Shown piece by piece: positions 33,966-45,446 of a stretch of DNA of 64,000 nt. Each line of letters opens with the position of its first letter. Position 1 is the stretch's first letter. The notes beneath the pieces were generated by a model. It did no database searches. It saw only the letters and a list, made by a program, of their open reading frames with translations, and was not told the DNA's origin. Both the position numbers and the translations under genes were made by a program. This stretch comes from Xenopus tropicalis (Eukaryota; Chordata; Amphibia; Anura; Pipidae). The stretch is from the NCBI RefSeq assembly GCF_000004195.4, contig NC_030681.2, forward strand, positions 135,873,506 to 135,937,505. The letters run 5' to 3'.

Positions 33966-34343
33966 TACCAATGAAGCCGTAAGTCAGTACAGACATGATA
34001 ATGATAAACTGCTGAGCTGCTATGACATGTTCTTGCATGTTAGTTTAGATCCCATAATAAGATACATAAGCAATGAGATAAGAAATTAATACAATATCCT
34101 AATTACACCAGTGTTTTCCATAATTTCTCTGATAAATGAACGCCAAGATCTGTATACTGATTCTGTATATCACTAGGCCCTGACTGCCTTAGATTGTACA
34201 TCAATATGAATTTATCACATGGAAGTTTCAATGTCCAATAGAACTCTCAATATTTCACTCATTTAATGAGTATTGTTTTCAAAAATTACATAAATATTAT
34301 TTCTGGAGGAAAGTCTATTTCTAGCACTTGAGATAACCCAATT

Positions 34344-34996
34344 AGGGATGTAGCGAACCTCAAAAAAAAAAAACTTCCGCCGAAAATTGCGAATATTCGC
34401 GAACTTTGCGAACCCCATAGACTTCAATGGGAAGGCGAACTTTAAAACCTAGAAAAGCCATCAAATTGACCCACGCTGTTTTTCGAAATGATTGGTAATT
34501 TTGCGACTTTTTCGTAATTTCCGGCGCTTTCGTAAAGTTATCGTAAGTTTTGCGACTTTTTCGGAGCATTCGTAACGTTATCGTAAGTTTTGCGACTTTT
34601 TCGGAGCATTCGTAACGTTATCGTAAGTTTTGCGACTTTTTCGGAGCATTTGTAACGTTATCGTAAGTTTTGCGACTTTTTCGGAGCATTCGTAACGTTA
34701 TCGTAAGTTTTGCGACTTTTTCGGAGCAGTCGTACCGTTATCGTAAGTTTTGCGACTTTTTCGGAGCATTCGTAACGTTATCGTAAGTTTTGCAACTTTT
34801 TCGGAGCATTCGTAACGTTATCGTAAGTTTTGCGACTTTTTCGGAGCATTCGTAACGTTATCGTAAGTTTTGCGATTTTTTCGGTGCCGGCGAACCCAAA
34901 TTGCGAACATCACGAAAAGTTCGCGAATTTGCGGACTTGCGAACACCCGATGTTCGCGCGAATTAGTTCGCCGGCGAACAGTTCGCTACATCTCTA
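34344..34996. mobile_element. MITE family B, third copy, with an internal 40-bp minisatellite
   Basis: Ends AGGGATGTAGCGAACCTC and GTTCGCTACATCTCTA. AACCCAATT at 34335-34343 and 34997-35005 is a perfect 9-bp duplication. The middle is a tandem array (34508-34880). The ORF at 34360-34569 is not supported. Confidence 0.85.
34521..34880 (+). repeat. 40-bp minisatellite
   Basis: The core TCGGAGCATTCGTAACGTTA followed by TCGTAAGTTTTGCGACTTTT repeats every 40 bp (34561, 34601, 34641 and so on), for about eight to nine near-identical copies. Single-base variants mark individual units (for example CAGTCGTACC near 34727). Confidence 0.95.
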
Positions 34997-35190
34997 AACC
35001 CAATTAGTACCCACATGTACCAATAAGAAGATCACTTCTGCAATAAAATATCTCAACTCAATTAGGCCAGGACAGCACTGGATTTATGATTCTAGCGGAA
35101 CAGCGCAATTATCTGCAAAAAAATACTATCACAAAGGGTAGTCACTATGCTTTCCTCCATAATGCTAAGCATTCAGGCACTTACTGTATG

Positions 35191-35228
35191 GTTGTGTGTG
35201 TGTGTATGTGTGTGTGTGTGTGTGTGTG
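35191..35228 (+). repeat. (TG)n microsatellite
   Basis: About 38 bp of TG with one TATG interruption. Confidence 0.9.
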
Positions 35229-35399
35229 CTTCTATAACACAAAGAGGTTGAAGGTTATTTTACTAGAAATCAGAGGTAGACCTCAAGATAGGTAGATTGA
35301 TTGATTGATTGAGATGTGATTTTAAAAGCCTTTGGAGCTTGGGATAGGTGATTTCAGAACATTGTTGGTTTCTATCCCTTAGACTGTTGATTAGACTGC

Positions 35400-35517
35400 T
35401 ATCATCTATCTATCTTTTATCTATCTGTCTATCTGTCTGTCTATCTATCTATCTATTTGTCTATCTATGTATCTATATAGTTCAATCGTTTTCTTTACAT
35501 ACATACATACATACATA
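35400..35517 (+). repeat. (CTAT)n and (CATA)n microsatellites
   Basis: CTAT/CTGT tetranucleotides run from about 35400 to 35480, then (ACAT)n at 35498-35517. The overlapping 85-codon ORF is an artefact. Confidence 0.9.
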
Positions 35518-35605
35518 TTTCTTTCTTTCCCATTTTATAGAATTGGACTGTAAACTCAAGTGCACTAATTGCTGGTCTGTAGGAGATAGTGTGTCCTGTG
35601 GTTAA

Positions 35606-36162
35606 AGCTGGCCATATACATTTAGATTTTTGTTGTCTTACGATGAACATTCAAATATTGATCATATATTTTAATGCAATGATCTAAAACTAACATTTAG
35701 ACTAAAATTGTAGGATTAAAGTAATTAAAAATAACATCTGACAATGTTGTTGCCATTAATAATTGCCAGACAACAATCAATGTTGATGTTCTTGAAATAC
35801 ATATAGATTGCAAGCTCTACGGGGCAGGGACCTCCATCCTCTTGAGTCTTTGACTCTTAACTTATTGTAACTGTATTTATCTTGTATTTATATGTATTTA
35901 TTGTTATACTTTGTATTTATCTATTATTATCTTAATAACCCCCTGTTTGTATTAATGTATTCTACTGTACAGTGCTGCGTACATAAGTAGCGCTTTATAA
36001 ATAAAGATATACATACATTGTAGGTAACCCATGGGTATCATCAGATAGGCAATGCATGATATCCTTATATGATATGTTGGTAGGATAATTCAGAGCCCAC
36101 ACACTGTCTGAAAATGGTACAAAATGTTTCATACAATTATATCAGTGCATGTATGGCCAGCT
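35606..36162. mobile_element. MITE with TAA duplication and a nested L2-like 3' end
   Basis: Ends AGCTGGCCATATACATTTAG and GCATGTATGGCCAGCT are flanked by TAA at 35603-35605 and 36163-36165. The 3-bp duplication suggests PIF/Harbinger. The L2-like piece at 35805-36020 lies inside. Confidence 0.65.
35805..36020 (+). repeat. L2/CR1-like LINE 3' end with TACATACA tail
   Basis: TAGATTGCAAGCTCTACGGG through TGTACAGTGCTGCGTACATA to AGCGCTTTATAAATAAAG. Nearly identical to 14609-14814. Confidence 0.65.
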
Positions 36163-36170
36163 TAAATCAT

Positions 36171-37072
36171 ATGGGCCACTCTGCAACTGAAACTAGCTGC
36201 CAGATTCTATGCTCTGTGAGGCAAAGCCACATATAAATGACTGAGCTTTACTATCAGCAGGAATATCCTTCCCTAGGTGCCGAACCACTGATGTAGCACA
36301 GGTGATAACATTAAGGACACATTTCAGTCATATTAGACTATCTTAGAACAAAGCTTTGTTACAGATTTGCTTAAAAAAAAAAAGGAAAAAAAGAAAATCC
36401 CTGGTGTCTTAAGTTCTAGCTCGCTAATGTAAAGCCCCATGCTGTGTAATTTTGGTTGTAATGTCAATGTATCTCTCTGCATTCTCAGCCCCTGTTCAGT
36501 GTTCCATGACAACTAGGTGAGACAGCAGAGGGTTATCTGAACAGCTGCTTCCTAAGCTGAAAATTCCAGGCATTGAGAACCATCTGTCTATACATTCACA
36601 AATGTATATAAGGTCAATCTATCAGGCTACAGCACTGCAGCTGCCAGTCCATCAGGCCGGCTTTCTTTCCCCGGCACTGAACAAAAAGAGCTAGTTCTTC
36701 ACTTTGTGTCACACAGAATGGCTGATTTGATTAAGTCCCCAACTCTCATTATGCTAGGTAGGGGTGTAGAATTTCAATGATAATCCATAATGCATGACCA
36801 GTTTCTCACCATGGCAACATAAATTCAAGGTTGCTCGCTCAGACACATAATTGGGTGTGCAGTGAGTCCGGGGCGAGGGCTGTTAAAATTCTTGTCATAG
36901 AAAAATAGCATCCATCATTCTGTCTGAAAATTCTACCAATGTAATAATCAGTTTAAAAAAAAAAAAATCACAGAAAAAATATTAATTGTTGATTCAACCT
37001 TTCTGATTTTTTTTTTAAGAGAACAGGGATTTTTTTTCTAAACAAATATATCCTTTATTAAAATAGTAGAAA
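36171..37072. other. No gene recognised
   Basis: No supported ORF. The 36480-36860 part looks single-copy. Confidence 0.35.
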
Positions 37073-37240
37073 TTATTATTATTATTATTATTATTAACAT
37101 TTATTTATAAAGCGCCAACATATCCCGCAGCGCTGTACAATAAGTGGGTTACATACATTGGACATACAGAGTAACATATAAAGCAATCAATAACCGATAC
37201 AAGAGGTGAAGAGGGCCCTGCCCAAAAGAGCTTACACTCT
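37073..37240 (-). repeat. L2/CR1-like LINE 3' end with (TTA)n tail
   Basis: Close copy of 3141-3331: (ATT)n, AACATTTATTTATAAAGCGC, CGCAGCGCTGTACAATAAGT and AGAGGGCCCTGCCCAAAAGA. Confidence 0.65.
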
Positions 37241-37241
37241 A

Positions 37242-37571
37242 CAGGTATAGGACCCATTATCCAGAATGCTCGGGACCAAGGGTATTCCAGATAAGGGGTC
37301 TTTCTGTATTTTGGATCTTCATACCTTAAGTCTACTAAGAAATTAATAAAACATTTATTAAACCAAATAGGATTATTTTACATTCAGTAAGGATTATTTA
37401 TATCTTAGTTGGGATAAAATACAAAGCGCTGTTTTATTTTTACAGAGAAAAAGAAAATCAATTTTAAAAATCTGAATTATTTGATTAAAATGGAGTCTAT
37501 GGGAGACAGGCTTTCCATATTTCGGAGCTTTCTGGATATCGGGTTTCCGGATAACGGATCCTATACCTGTA
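37242..37571 (+). mobile_element. CAGGTATGGG MITE, single-unit copy
   Basis: Inverted ends CAGGTATAGGACCCATTATC and GGATAACGGATCCTATACCTG-type, with one copy of the TACAGAGAAAAAGAAAATC block. About 330 bp. Confidence 0.8.
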
Positions 37572-37579
37572 CAAGAAAT

Positions 37580-38145
37580 GAATGAAAATGAAACAAAATA
37601 TAATTAAACATGGTATATGGGTAAGGTGCTCTCTGTATTGCATTGTTTGCCTTATTCTGTTACCTCCCTTTATTTTTCCATGAATGAAGAATCAGTGAAG
37701 CAGTGATCATCAGTATGAAATGCTATTTTAGCCTCCCAGATGGAGAAACAATATCCATATCTAATTATATAGCAAAGATAGGAGAGACCCCAGCAATAAA
37801 GGTCAGTGTCCTGACACGCAAGGTAAAGCGCTTTCTGTGGAATATATTCACCTGAGATAATAAACCAAATATATGCAGACCTTGCATTCTAACCGCGAGT
37901 GCTGTTCCAAGTACTGCTTGACCCGAGTGCCAGAGTGCACACTTCTTAACGTTTCCTGGAAAAACGAATTGTTAGCCCAAATAAAAGGTTTCACCAACTG
38001 CCGTGCACTGCACAATGACTACACAGTGTTTATTTGACTTCGTAATTTGACAGTTCTGTGCTCTATGGAATTCTGGAATCATTAAAAAGCATTAATATTT
38101 GTAAGGAAAATGGAATGTTCTTTATAATAATAAAATGTGCATATA
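37580..38145. other. No gene recognised
   Basis: Noncoding and not obviously repetitive. Confidence 0.35.
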
Positions 38146-38691
38146 CAGGTATAGGATCCAATATCCAGAATGCTCAGGACCAAGGGTATTCCGAATAAGG
38201 GGTCTTTCCGTAGTTTGGATCTCCACACCTTAAGTCTACTAAAAAATCAATAAAACATAAATTCAACCCAATAGGATTGTTTTGCATCCAATAAAGGTTA
38301 TTTATATTTTAGTTGGGATCAAGTACAGGTACTGTTTTATTATTACAGAGAAAAGGGAATCATTTAACCATTAAATAAACCCAATAGGGCTGTTCTGCCC
38401 CCAATAAGGGGTAATTATATCTTAGTTGGGATCAAGTACAGGTACTGTTTTATTATTACAGAGAAAAGGGAATCATTTAACCATTAAATAAACCCAATAG
38501 GGCTGTTCTGCCCCCAATATGGGGTAATTATATTTTAGTTGGGATCAATTACAAGGTACTGTTTTATTATTACAGAGAAAAGGAAATCAGTTTTAAAATT
38601 CTGGATTATTTGATTAAAATGGAGTCTATGGGAGACAGACTTTCCGTAATTCGGAGTTTTCTGGATAATGGGATAAGGGATCCCATACCTG
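38146..38691 (+). mobile_element. CAGGTATGGG MITE with two to three 113-bp units
   Basis: Ends CAGGTATAGGATCCAATATC and GGGATCCCATACCTG. GTTTTATTATTACAGAGAAA recurs near 38333, 38446 and 38560. Confidence 0.85.
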
Positions 38692-38758
38692 TATTAGCAA
38701 AAAAAAAATAATAATAATTTATTGTGATTACAAGCTTGTTACATAATTATTATTCTGT

Positions 38759-38775
38759 GGGGGGGGGGGGGGGGG
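38759..38775 (+). repeat. G homopolymer, 17 bases
   Basis: An uninterrupted G run. The length is likely to vary and may be misread. Confidence 0.85.
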
Positions 38776-38812
38776 CACTAGAATCCAACCAAAGTATCAT
38801 AGTATGTTTGTA

Positions 38813-38968
38813 GAGGAACATTTATTAACAATAAAGACAAACATCACCTGTAATATTACCCATAACAACCAAGCAGCATTTATATTTAAAAACAAAGCAA
38901 AGATCTAATTGGTTGCTATAGGCAACATCACTGGTGATGTGTCCAATGTTAATAAATGCGCCCCTGAG
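38813..38968. mobile_element. Short foldback MITE
   Basis: GAGGAACATTTATTAACAAT pairs with AATGTTAATAAATGCGCCCC; AATTGGTTGCTATAGGCAAC pairs with the inner left arm. Confidence 0.6.
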
Positions 38969-38987
38969 AATGTCAGTAGGGCAGTTA

Positions 38988-39306
38988 GATGGCCATACAT
39001 GGGCCGATTGTAGCTGCCGATATTGGTCCCTTGGACCGATTCGGCAGCTTATCGGCCCGTGTAGGGGCACCAACGACTGGCCTGCCCGACCAATATCTGG
39101 CCTGAAATCGGCCAGATATCGTTTGGGCAGAAAAAAAAATTCAGTCGGATCGGGGACCGCATCAGCTCCTAACCGACTGCGCTCTTAACAGTCATTATTA
39201 GCCTAAATTCCCCCGATATCGCCCACCTGTAGGTAGGGATATCGGGAGAAGATCCGCTCGCTTGGCGACCTCGCCAGGTGAGCGGATTGTTATGTGTATG
39301 GCCACC
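38988..39306. mobile_element. Palindromic MITE (family D), second copy
   Basis: GATGGCCATACATGGGCC and TATGTGTATGGCCACC ends next to TTA sequences. The interior shares TCGGTCCCTTGGACCGATTC-like blocks with 32061-32443, about 330 bp in all. Confidence 0.7.
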
Positions 39307-39347
39307 TTTACAGACCCTTTGCTGAACAATAGTTATTGGGTTGCACT

Positions 39348-39567
39348 TAGGGTTTCCACCTCTACTGGGGTTTGTAGCCATGCAGGGGCAGGCAGTGGCG
39401 TCACAGGGCAGGGTTATGAGGCAGCGATTGGTGATTGCCCAATCGCAGCATCAGTCTCAGTTCTGCTCGGTTTTCCTAATTTGGAAAACCGGGCAGGAGG
39501 TTTTGACCCGGACAGCCCTTTTGAAAACCGGGCTGTCTGGGTCAAAACTGGACAGGTAGCGACCCTA
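39348..39567. mobile_element. hAT-like MITE, 220 bp, perfect 8-bp duplication
   Basis: Ends TAGGGTTTCCACC and GGTAGCGACCCTA. GTTGCACT lies at 39340-39347 and 39568-39575. Two overlapping ORFs here are chance frames in the GC-richer element. Confidence 0.8.
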
Positions 39568-39871
39568 GTTGCACTGTATACACCCCAAGACTGACCTCAT
39601 GTTATCCAGTACTTGTCTAGTCACCTTAGTGGCAGGATCTATCTGGGATACAGTTGCAAGGAGTGTGTATAAGTTTTGCTTATGCTGATACTACCATGAC
39701 ATAAGTTAAAATAAAATTACTACTAAAGGATAGGGCTTACAAAGCTGAACTTAAAGACATTGCCCCAATAAAGAATTTCTTGCCTTGATAGCCAATAAAC
39801 GGTATTATGTTATGGTAAAAAAATCTTTTCTTTTTATGAACTATGGCTAACAGGGTACAACACTCTACTAC

Positions 39872-40261
39872 TAGTGATGAGCGAATCTTTCCCATTTCGA
39901 AAATTGGTGAATCTTTCAAAAGATTGGCAAAACTGCAAAGGGGGAAAATGGTGTGAAACAAAATTGTTGCGCACAACAATACCCGCAACAATACGTTTGA
40001 TGCGAGAGACAATTCTTTTTGACGCAAGAGACAATTCTGTTGATGAGAGACAATTCTTTTTTGACGCGCGACAATTCTTTTGACGAGCGAGACAATTCCT
40101 TTTGACACATGACAATTCTTTAGATGCTTGCGACAATTCTTTTGACGCGGGCAACAATTTTTGGATGCTCTGCAATTTTTTCTATGGTGAATTTTGAAGC
40201 TTGTTTCACGGAAAAATCCACCAATGGGGAAATGCGGAAATTCGCCGCAAATCCATCACTA
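39872..40261. mobile_element. hAT-like MITE, 390 bp, perfect 8-bp duplication
   Basis: Ends TAGTGATGAGCGAATC and CAAATCCATCACTA. TCTACTAC at 39864-39871 and 40262-40269. The middle is a degenerate array of GACAATTCTTTTGACGCGAG-like blocks of about 15-30 bp. ORFs on both strands come from that array. Confidence 0.85.
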
Positions 40262-40372
40262 TCTACTACCTGTACTAGCCTTCACCCTCGTAACCTTTCC
40301 TTAACTGCTTTATTGATGCGCAATACAGTACTGCTGTGTCTTGTCTTTTTTAGGGTTATGGTAAATGGAGGT

Positions 40373-40705
40373 CTTAAAGGGGTTGTTTGCCTTTGAGTTA
40401 CCTTTTAGTATGATGTTGACAGTGCTAGTGCAAATTACCTTAGCAACCAGAGAGTGGTTTGAATGAGAGGCTGGTATATAAATAGGAGATGACCTAAATA
40501 GAGTTTAAAAAAAATAACAATAAAATTGTAGCCTGACAGAGCCATGGGTTTTGGCTGCTGGGGTCAGTGACCCCATTTTAAAGTTACAAAGACTTAGAAG
40601 AAGTAGAAGGCAAATCATTCAAAAACTATAAAAAATAAATAATAAAGACCAACTGAAAAGTTGCTTACAATTGGTCATTCTATAATTCTAAAATATGTTC
40701 TATAA
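40373..40705 (+). mobile_element. TTAAAGGGG-type (T2-like) MITE
   Basis: TTAAAGGGGTTGTTTGCCTT followed by TGAGTTACCTTTTAGTATGA is the left end. The right end (TCATTCTATAATTCTAAAAT) is incomplete. It matches 50650-51103. Confidence 0.6.
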
Positions 40706-41074
40706 AAATCCAGCAAATGTGTTTCATGAAGATAAAGATAAACCACTAAACCTCACATTTAAACCTGCATATGGCATCTGAAGATGTTACAGTTTTCCCT
40801 ATGTTTGCACTAGCAGCCTTGTCACTTCCAGGTATGATGGATATCGTTTCTGTCATCCCTAGTAAACATGGTTTATTATAAATCCACACTGGAAAAAGGA
40901 TCAGGTAGGATTAAACTACTAAAATCCTTTTCTTCATCAGAGCCATAGCAACCATTAAGCAACCAATTAGCAGGAAGAGTTAAATAATCTAAAAACTTAC
41001 ATTTGTTGCTCTGGTTTCTAGATCATTTTATCACTTCTAATCCAAACACACCATGGTAAAGTTTGGAGTGTGCA
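40706..41074. other. No gene recognised
   Basis: Noncoding. TAGCAACCATTAAGCAACCA near 40947 suggests MITE remnants. Confidence 0.35.
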
Positions 41075-41565
41075 GTAATGTTTTTTTTTTTTTTTTTTTC
41101 AATAACATTTTTTATTGTTCTTTAAGTTCCAACAATACATTGTTTAGTGTATTAATGTCAGGCAGATAAGAATAAGGCAGTTGCATTGCAATAATACCAC
41201 TTAACTAATATTATTAACATTCTGATGTAAATAAGAAAGTGAAATGCCTGAAAACATGAGAGAATAAAAACCAAAAGAAAACTAGATACTGTTAAAGGCA
41301 GCACAGTAAGTAGCAATTTTGAGCACAGCGTGTTGGAACCGCAAGAGTTTTTTTTTTTTTTTTTTAAGGAGTTGTAATTTTAAACACAAAAATAATAATT
41401 ACTATAAGGTGATAGTAAGTAATGAAGTAGAGAAATAGAGAAATAGGGTAATAGGATAGAATAGGGTATAGCGAAGTAAAGAAATATATAGAAAGGGGAA
41501 GATAGTTCAGTACCGGTCTCAAAACATACAGTAATAAGTCAGACAAGTTGATGCTTTAAATTATG

Positions 41566-44478
41566 TTATGCGGGCTCCAGATTCTGAGCAGAGGGAGGTT
41601 GCGCAGAGTGTGCTCCATTTGAGTAGGAGCTGTCATTCCAAATTGACCACTTAGAGTGATATTTGTGTAAAAGATTATTGTTTCTAGCATAGTAGAATTC
41701 CAAGCTGTTGGTTTCATTTATCAAATTGGTTAGTTCTGTAGGTGATGGTGGTAGGGTAGATTTCCATGACCGTGCTAGGACCAATCTGGCTGATGCCAAA
41801 ATATGTGTGATTAAGGATTTTTTTTTCCATTCTGTGTTGTCCAAGTCCAGGTTTAACAGTGCCAGTCTTGGTGTGCAGGGTAACGGAGTGTGAAACAAAT
41901 TTTGTAGCATATCAAATATAAATTTCCAGTAAGAAGAAATTTTTGTACAGTCCCACCATATGTGGAGAAAAGAACCAATTTGACCGCAGTTTCTCCAACA
42001 CAAGTTAGAAGCTGAGGAAGGGAAAATTCTGGACAACTTTAAAGGAACCATATACCATCTGTACATAAGTTTAACACTTGTTTCTAGCAACCGAACTGAA
42101 TTAGTTGTAGATGTGATAAGTAAAAAGGCGTTATTCCAGTCAATTGGATCAATAGGTAGATTTGTGTCTTGCTCCCAGTTATTCAGGTGGGACATAGTAT
42201 TGTGTGCATCTATTGGCAGGAGAGCGGAGTAGAAGTGGGATATCCTCGATGGCTGTTTCATTACATTAGTAAGGGTTAATTGTTGCTTTGAAAGGTTCTT
42301 AGGTCTGTCGAGTTGATATGTTTTCAAATAGTTGCGTAGTTGTAGATAGGTGAAAAAGGTATTTTTAGAAAGCTTGTATTTCACCTGTAGTTGGGAGAAG
42401 GTTAGTAGTGTGTGTCCTTGATAGAGGTCTGCTACTTTTGTAAGTCCAGAACTTATCCAGGATGTTAGGTTCAAATTTGGTATTAACTTCTGAAATCCCA
42501 CTAATGGGTGGAGTGGGTGTAGGCCTTCCGAGACGTGGTCTGTAAATTGGTAGTTATCCCAAATCTTAAGAGAAGCTTGAGTGGTGAGAAAAAGTTTACT
42601 TTGCTGGGGTCGTGTTCTCGGATGTATCCACATCAAGTGGGAAAATTGAGCGGCTTGAGAGAGGGCCATATCGGATTCTTGTTGGACCCATTGGGGTTGA
42701 TTTACAGGTAAATATATTTTTTGTAGGAAGTTCAGATGAGAGGCCTGGTAGTATTTCTTAAAGTGGGGTAGGCCAAGGCCTCCGTCGGTTTTATGTTTAC
42801 ACAATAACCTTGCTGAGAGACGTGGTTTACAGTCCTTCCATATAAATTTAGAAATCAACTTTTGTAGGGATTGAAAGTACTGGTTGGGTATCTGTATAGG
42901 GATAGTGCGGAATAGGTACAGAATTTTTGGGAGCAGGTTAGATTTAATTGCTGCAATCCTTCCTAGCCAGGAGATGTCTTTATACATCCATTCTTGCGTA
43001 GAATTGTGAAATTTGAATAGTATGGGATTAAAGTTTTCTTTAAATAGATTTTTCACAGATATGCACAGTTTAATACCCAAATATTTTATAGAGGTTTGCT
43101 GCCAATCAAGTAAGTAAGAAGCTTTTAGCTGTGTTAATGTATGGTTGTCAATCCATATAGGGAGTGCTTCAGTTTTTAAAGTGTTAACCTTATAATATGA
43201 GACTAAGGAGAATTGGGATAGTGTGTTAAATAAGGCTGGCAACGATTCAACTGGGTCAGTGAGAGAGAGAATTACGTCATCTGCGAATAATGAAATCTTA
43301 TAGGCATGGGACCCTATTGTGTAACCCTTAATAGCCGGGTTAGTTCTAATGGCTTCCGCCAGTGGCTCCATGAGCAGTGCAAAAATTAAGGGCGAGAGCG
43401 GGCATCCTTGCCTAGTCCCATTTGTGAGATGGAAAAAAGGGGAATTATATCCACTAGCACAAATCCTGGCCGTAGGTTTACTGTATAACACCATGACACT
43501 ATCTAGGAAAGGCCCCTCAAACCCGTATTTACTCAGTACTGCTGATAGAAAGGGCCATGCTATCCTGTCGAAGGCCTTTTCAGCATCTAAGGAAAGGAGC
43601 AGGCATGGAATCTTGTTTTTGTTAGCATGGAGGGCTATGTTAATTAATTTCCTTGTATTATCGGGTGCTTGTCTTTTTGGAATAAATCCAACTTGATCAT
43701 TACCTATTAGCTGATGAAGTATGGGGTTCAGTCTAGTTGCCAGGATTTTAGCATAAAGTTTTATATCAGTGTTTAGCAGGGATATTGGACGATAGTTAGC
43801 TAAAGAAGTAGGGTCTTTCCCTGCTTTAGGGATTGTTATAATAGTAGCCTGAAATAGTTCTTCTCTATGTGTTGTTGGGTTTTTCAATTCATTAAATAAA
43901 GGGGTGAGCATTGGGAGAATAGGTTGGGCCATAGTTTTATAGAAGTTATTTGTGAATCCATCAGGCCCGGGAGATTTATCAAGCTTAAACATCCGGATAG
44001 CCTGGGTGATTTCATCTGCAGTAATGGGGTTGTTAAGTGCGGCTAAGTTTCCTTCTGTTATCATTGGCAGGGAAAGAGTGGAAAGGAATTGTTCTATGGC
44101 TGAGGCTGAAGGTTGTGGGGTAGAAGCATCCCTTTGTAAATTATATAATTTTGAGTAGAAACTAGCAAATTCTTCTGCTATGTGGATAGGATTAGTAATA
44201 GTTTTACCATCAGCTGTTTTTATGATTGAAATTCTTGTCTTAGCTTTAGCTTCCCTTAACTTAAGAGACAGCAACCTCCCACATTTATTATCTAACGAGT
44301 AATATTTTTGTCTTAGCATTGTAAGTTGAAAAGCAACCTTCTCAAGGTTAATATCATTAATCTGTTTCTTTAAGGAAGCCACTTTTTGGGAACATGCTTC
44401 AGTCGGTTTTAACTTTAGATTTGTAGTTTCTGTACTTAGTTGTAGATTTAGTTCCAGTAGTGTTTTTGTCCTTTTTTT
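41566..44478 (-). pseudogene. ORF2: L1 ORF2, reverse transcriptase part (frameshifted)
   Basis: The frame is open from just after the nine-A run to the stop at 41566, about 970 residues. Numbering from 44382: SPGPDGF (137-143), YRPISLLN (197-204), VGFIPKR (231-237), SLDAEKAFDR (264-273), GTRQGCPLSP (322-331) and the catalytic FADD (366-369) are all present. Near the C-terminus a C-x3-C ... H-x3-W-x-C cluster matches the cysteine-rich end of L1-clade ORF2. No internal stop occurs. No natural ATG stands at its start, since the first part of the protein is in the other frame, so the enzyme would be made only by frameshifting or in an uninterrupted relative. The lesion is one base too few or two too many in the A run, and may be a sequencing artefact. 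Confidence 0.88.
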
Positions 44479-45446
44479 TTAATACTTGATGTTAATGCGA
44501 TTATATGGCCTCTCATGTAGGCCTTATAGGCACACCAAATCACTTCTGGGTTATATTCTAGCAATGAATTGTTCTTTAAGTATTCATTAGTAAGATTGGT
44601 TAGTAACTCTCTATTTGCTTTGTTGGAAAGTATGGAATTATTCATTTTCCAAGAGGAGAATGGCGGAGGGGTAGAATTTAGTTGAAGTATTATACCGACC
44701 GGAGCATGATCTGACCAAGTGGCTGTCCCAATATAAACCTTTTTTGTAGTTTGTAAGAGCACCTTGTCAAGAAGCAACAGATCTATACGGGAGTGGGAAA
44801 GGTGAGGAGGAGAAAAATATGTATAATCCTTTTCGCTTGGATGCCATGCTCTCCAAGCATCATATAACCCATGTATCTTAAGAAGTTGTTGGAATCTTCT
44901 GGATAGATTATATGCTGTTCTCATAGATGGCCCTTGCAAAACAGGAAATTTATCTGTATAAGGATCAGGGACCATATTAAAGTCCCCTGTTATAATTAAG
45001 TGTGTGGTATCATTGATTGCAGAGGAGATTTGCCGAAGCGTTTTAGCAATAAACTTGGTTTGTTGGGTGTTTGGAGCATATAAATTAAGCAAGGTATAAT
45101 TTTTTGAGGCCACCTTGAAATTAAGAACAATAAACCTACCGTGAGGGTCTGACATTGTGTTGGTTACTGTGATTGGTAAATTATTTCTAATCAGAACCGC
45201 TACTCCGTTCTTTTTTACAGGAGCATTTGCGTAGTATGCTTCTGAAAAAAAGGAGGTTTGTGAGAAAGGATGATATGTTGCTTTAAAATGTGTCTCCTGT
45301 AAACATAAGATATCAATATTCTTATCCCTTGCCCAGTTCAGAACCATTTTACGCTTTGCAGGGCTGTTAAGGCCCTTAGCATTAACAGTTACTAGGTGTA
45401 ATTGCATGTTAAACTTAAGAATACAACCATAACTGCAAAAAAGCAA
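44448..45446 (-). CDS. ORF2: L1 ORF2, apurinic-type endonuclease part
   Basis: 332 residues in one frame. The true start is probably the Met at residue 14 of the frame (about 45407), directly before LHLVTVNAKGLN. This is the AP-like endonuclease that nicks target DNA to begin reverse transcription. Catalytic positions are intact: N22, E51 in LQETH, Y123 in NLYAPN, D155 and N157 in TGDFNMV, and S245-D246-H247. After the endonuclease the frame reaches a run of nine A at 44480-44472 and stops soon after. The reverse transcriptase continues in a shifted frame, so this is the first half of a single frameshifted ORF2. Confidence 0.88.
   Translation of the reverse strand: MLFCSYGCILKFNMQLHLVTVNAKGLNSPAKRKMVLNWARDKNIDILCLQETHFKATYHPFSQTSFFSEAYYANAPVKKNGVAVLIRNNLPITVTNTMSDPHGRFIVLNFKVASKNYTLLNLYAPNTQQTKFIAKTLRQISSAINDTTHLIITGDFNMVPDPYTDKFPVLQGPSMRTAYNLSRRFQQLLKIHGLYDAWRAWHPSEKDYTYFSPPHLSHSRIDLLLLDKVLLQTTKKVYIGTATWSDHAPVGIILQLNSTPPPFSSWKMNNSILSNKANRELLTNLTNEYLKNNSLLEYNPEVIWCAYKAYMRGHIIALTSSIKKKGQKHYWN

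Noticed and set aside
39737..40175. Ser/Lys-rich ORFs on - as a repeat protein
   Set aside because: They translate the degenerate array inside a hAT-like MITE.
43349..43696. ORFs on + inside the LINE
   Set aside because: They are antisense to the L1 reverse transcriptase.
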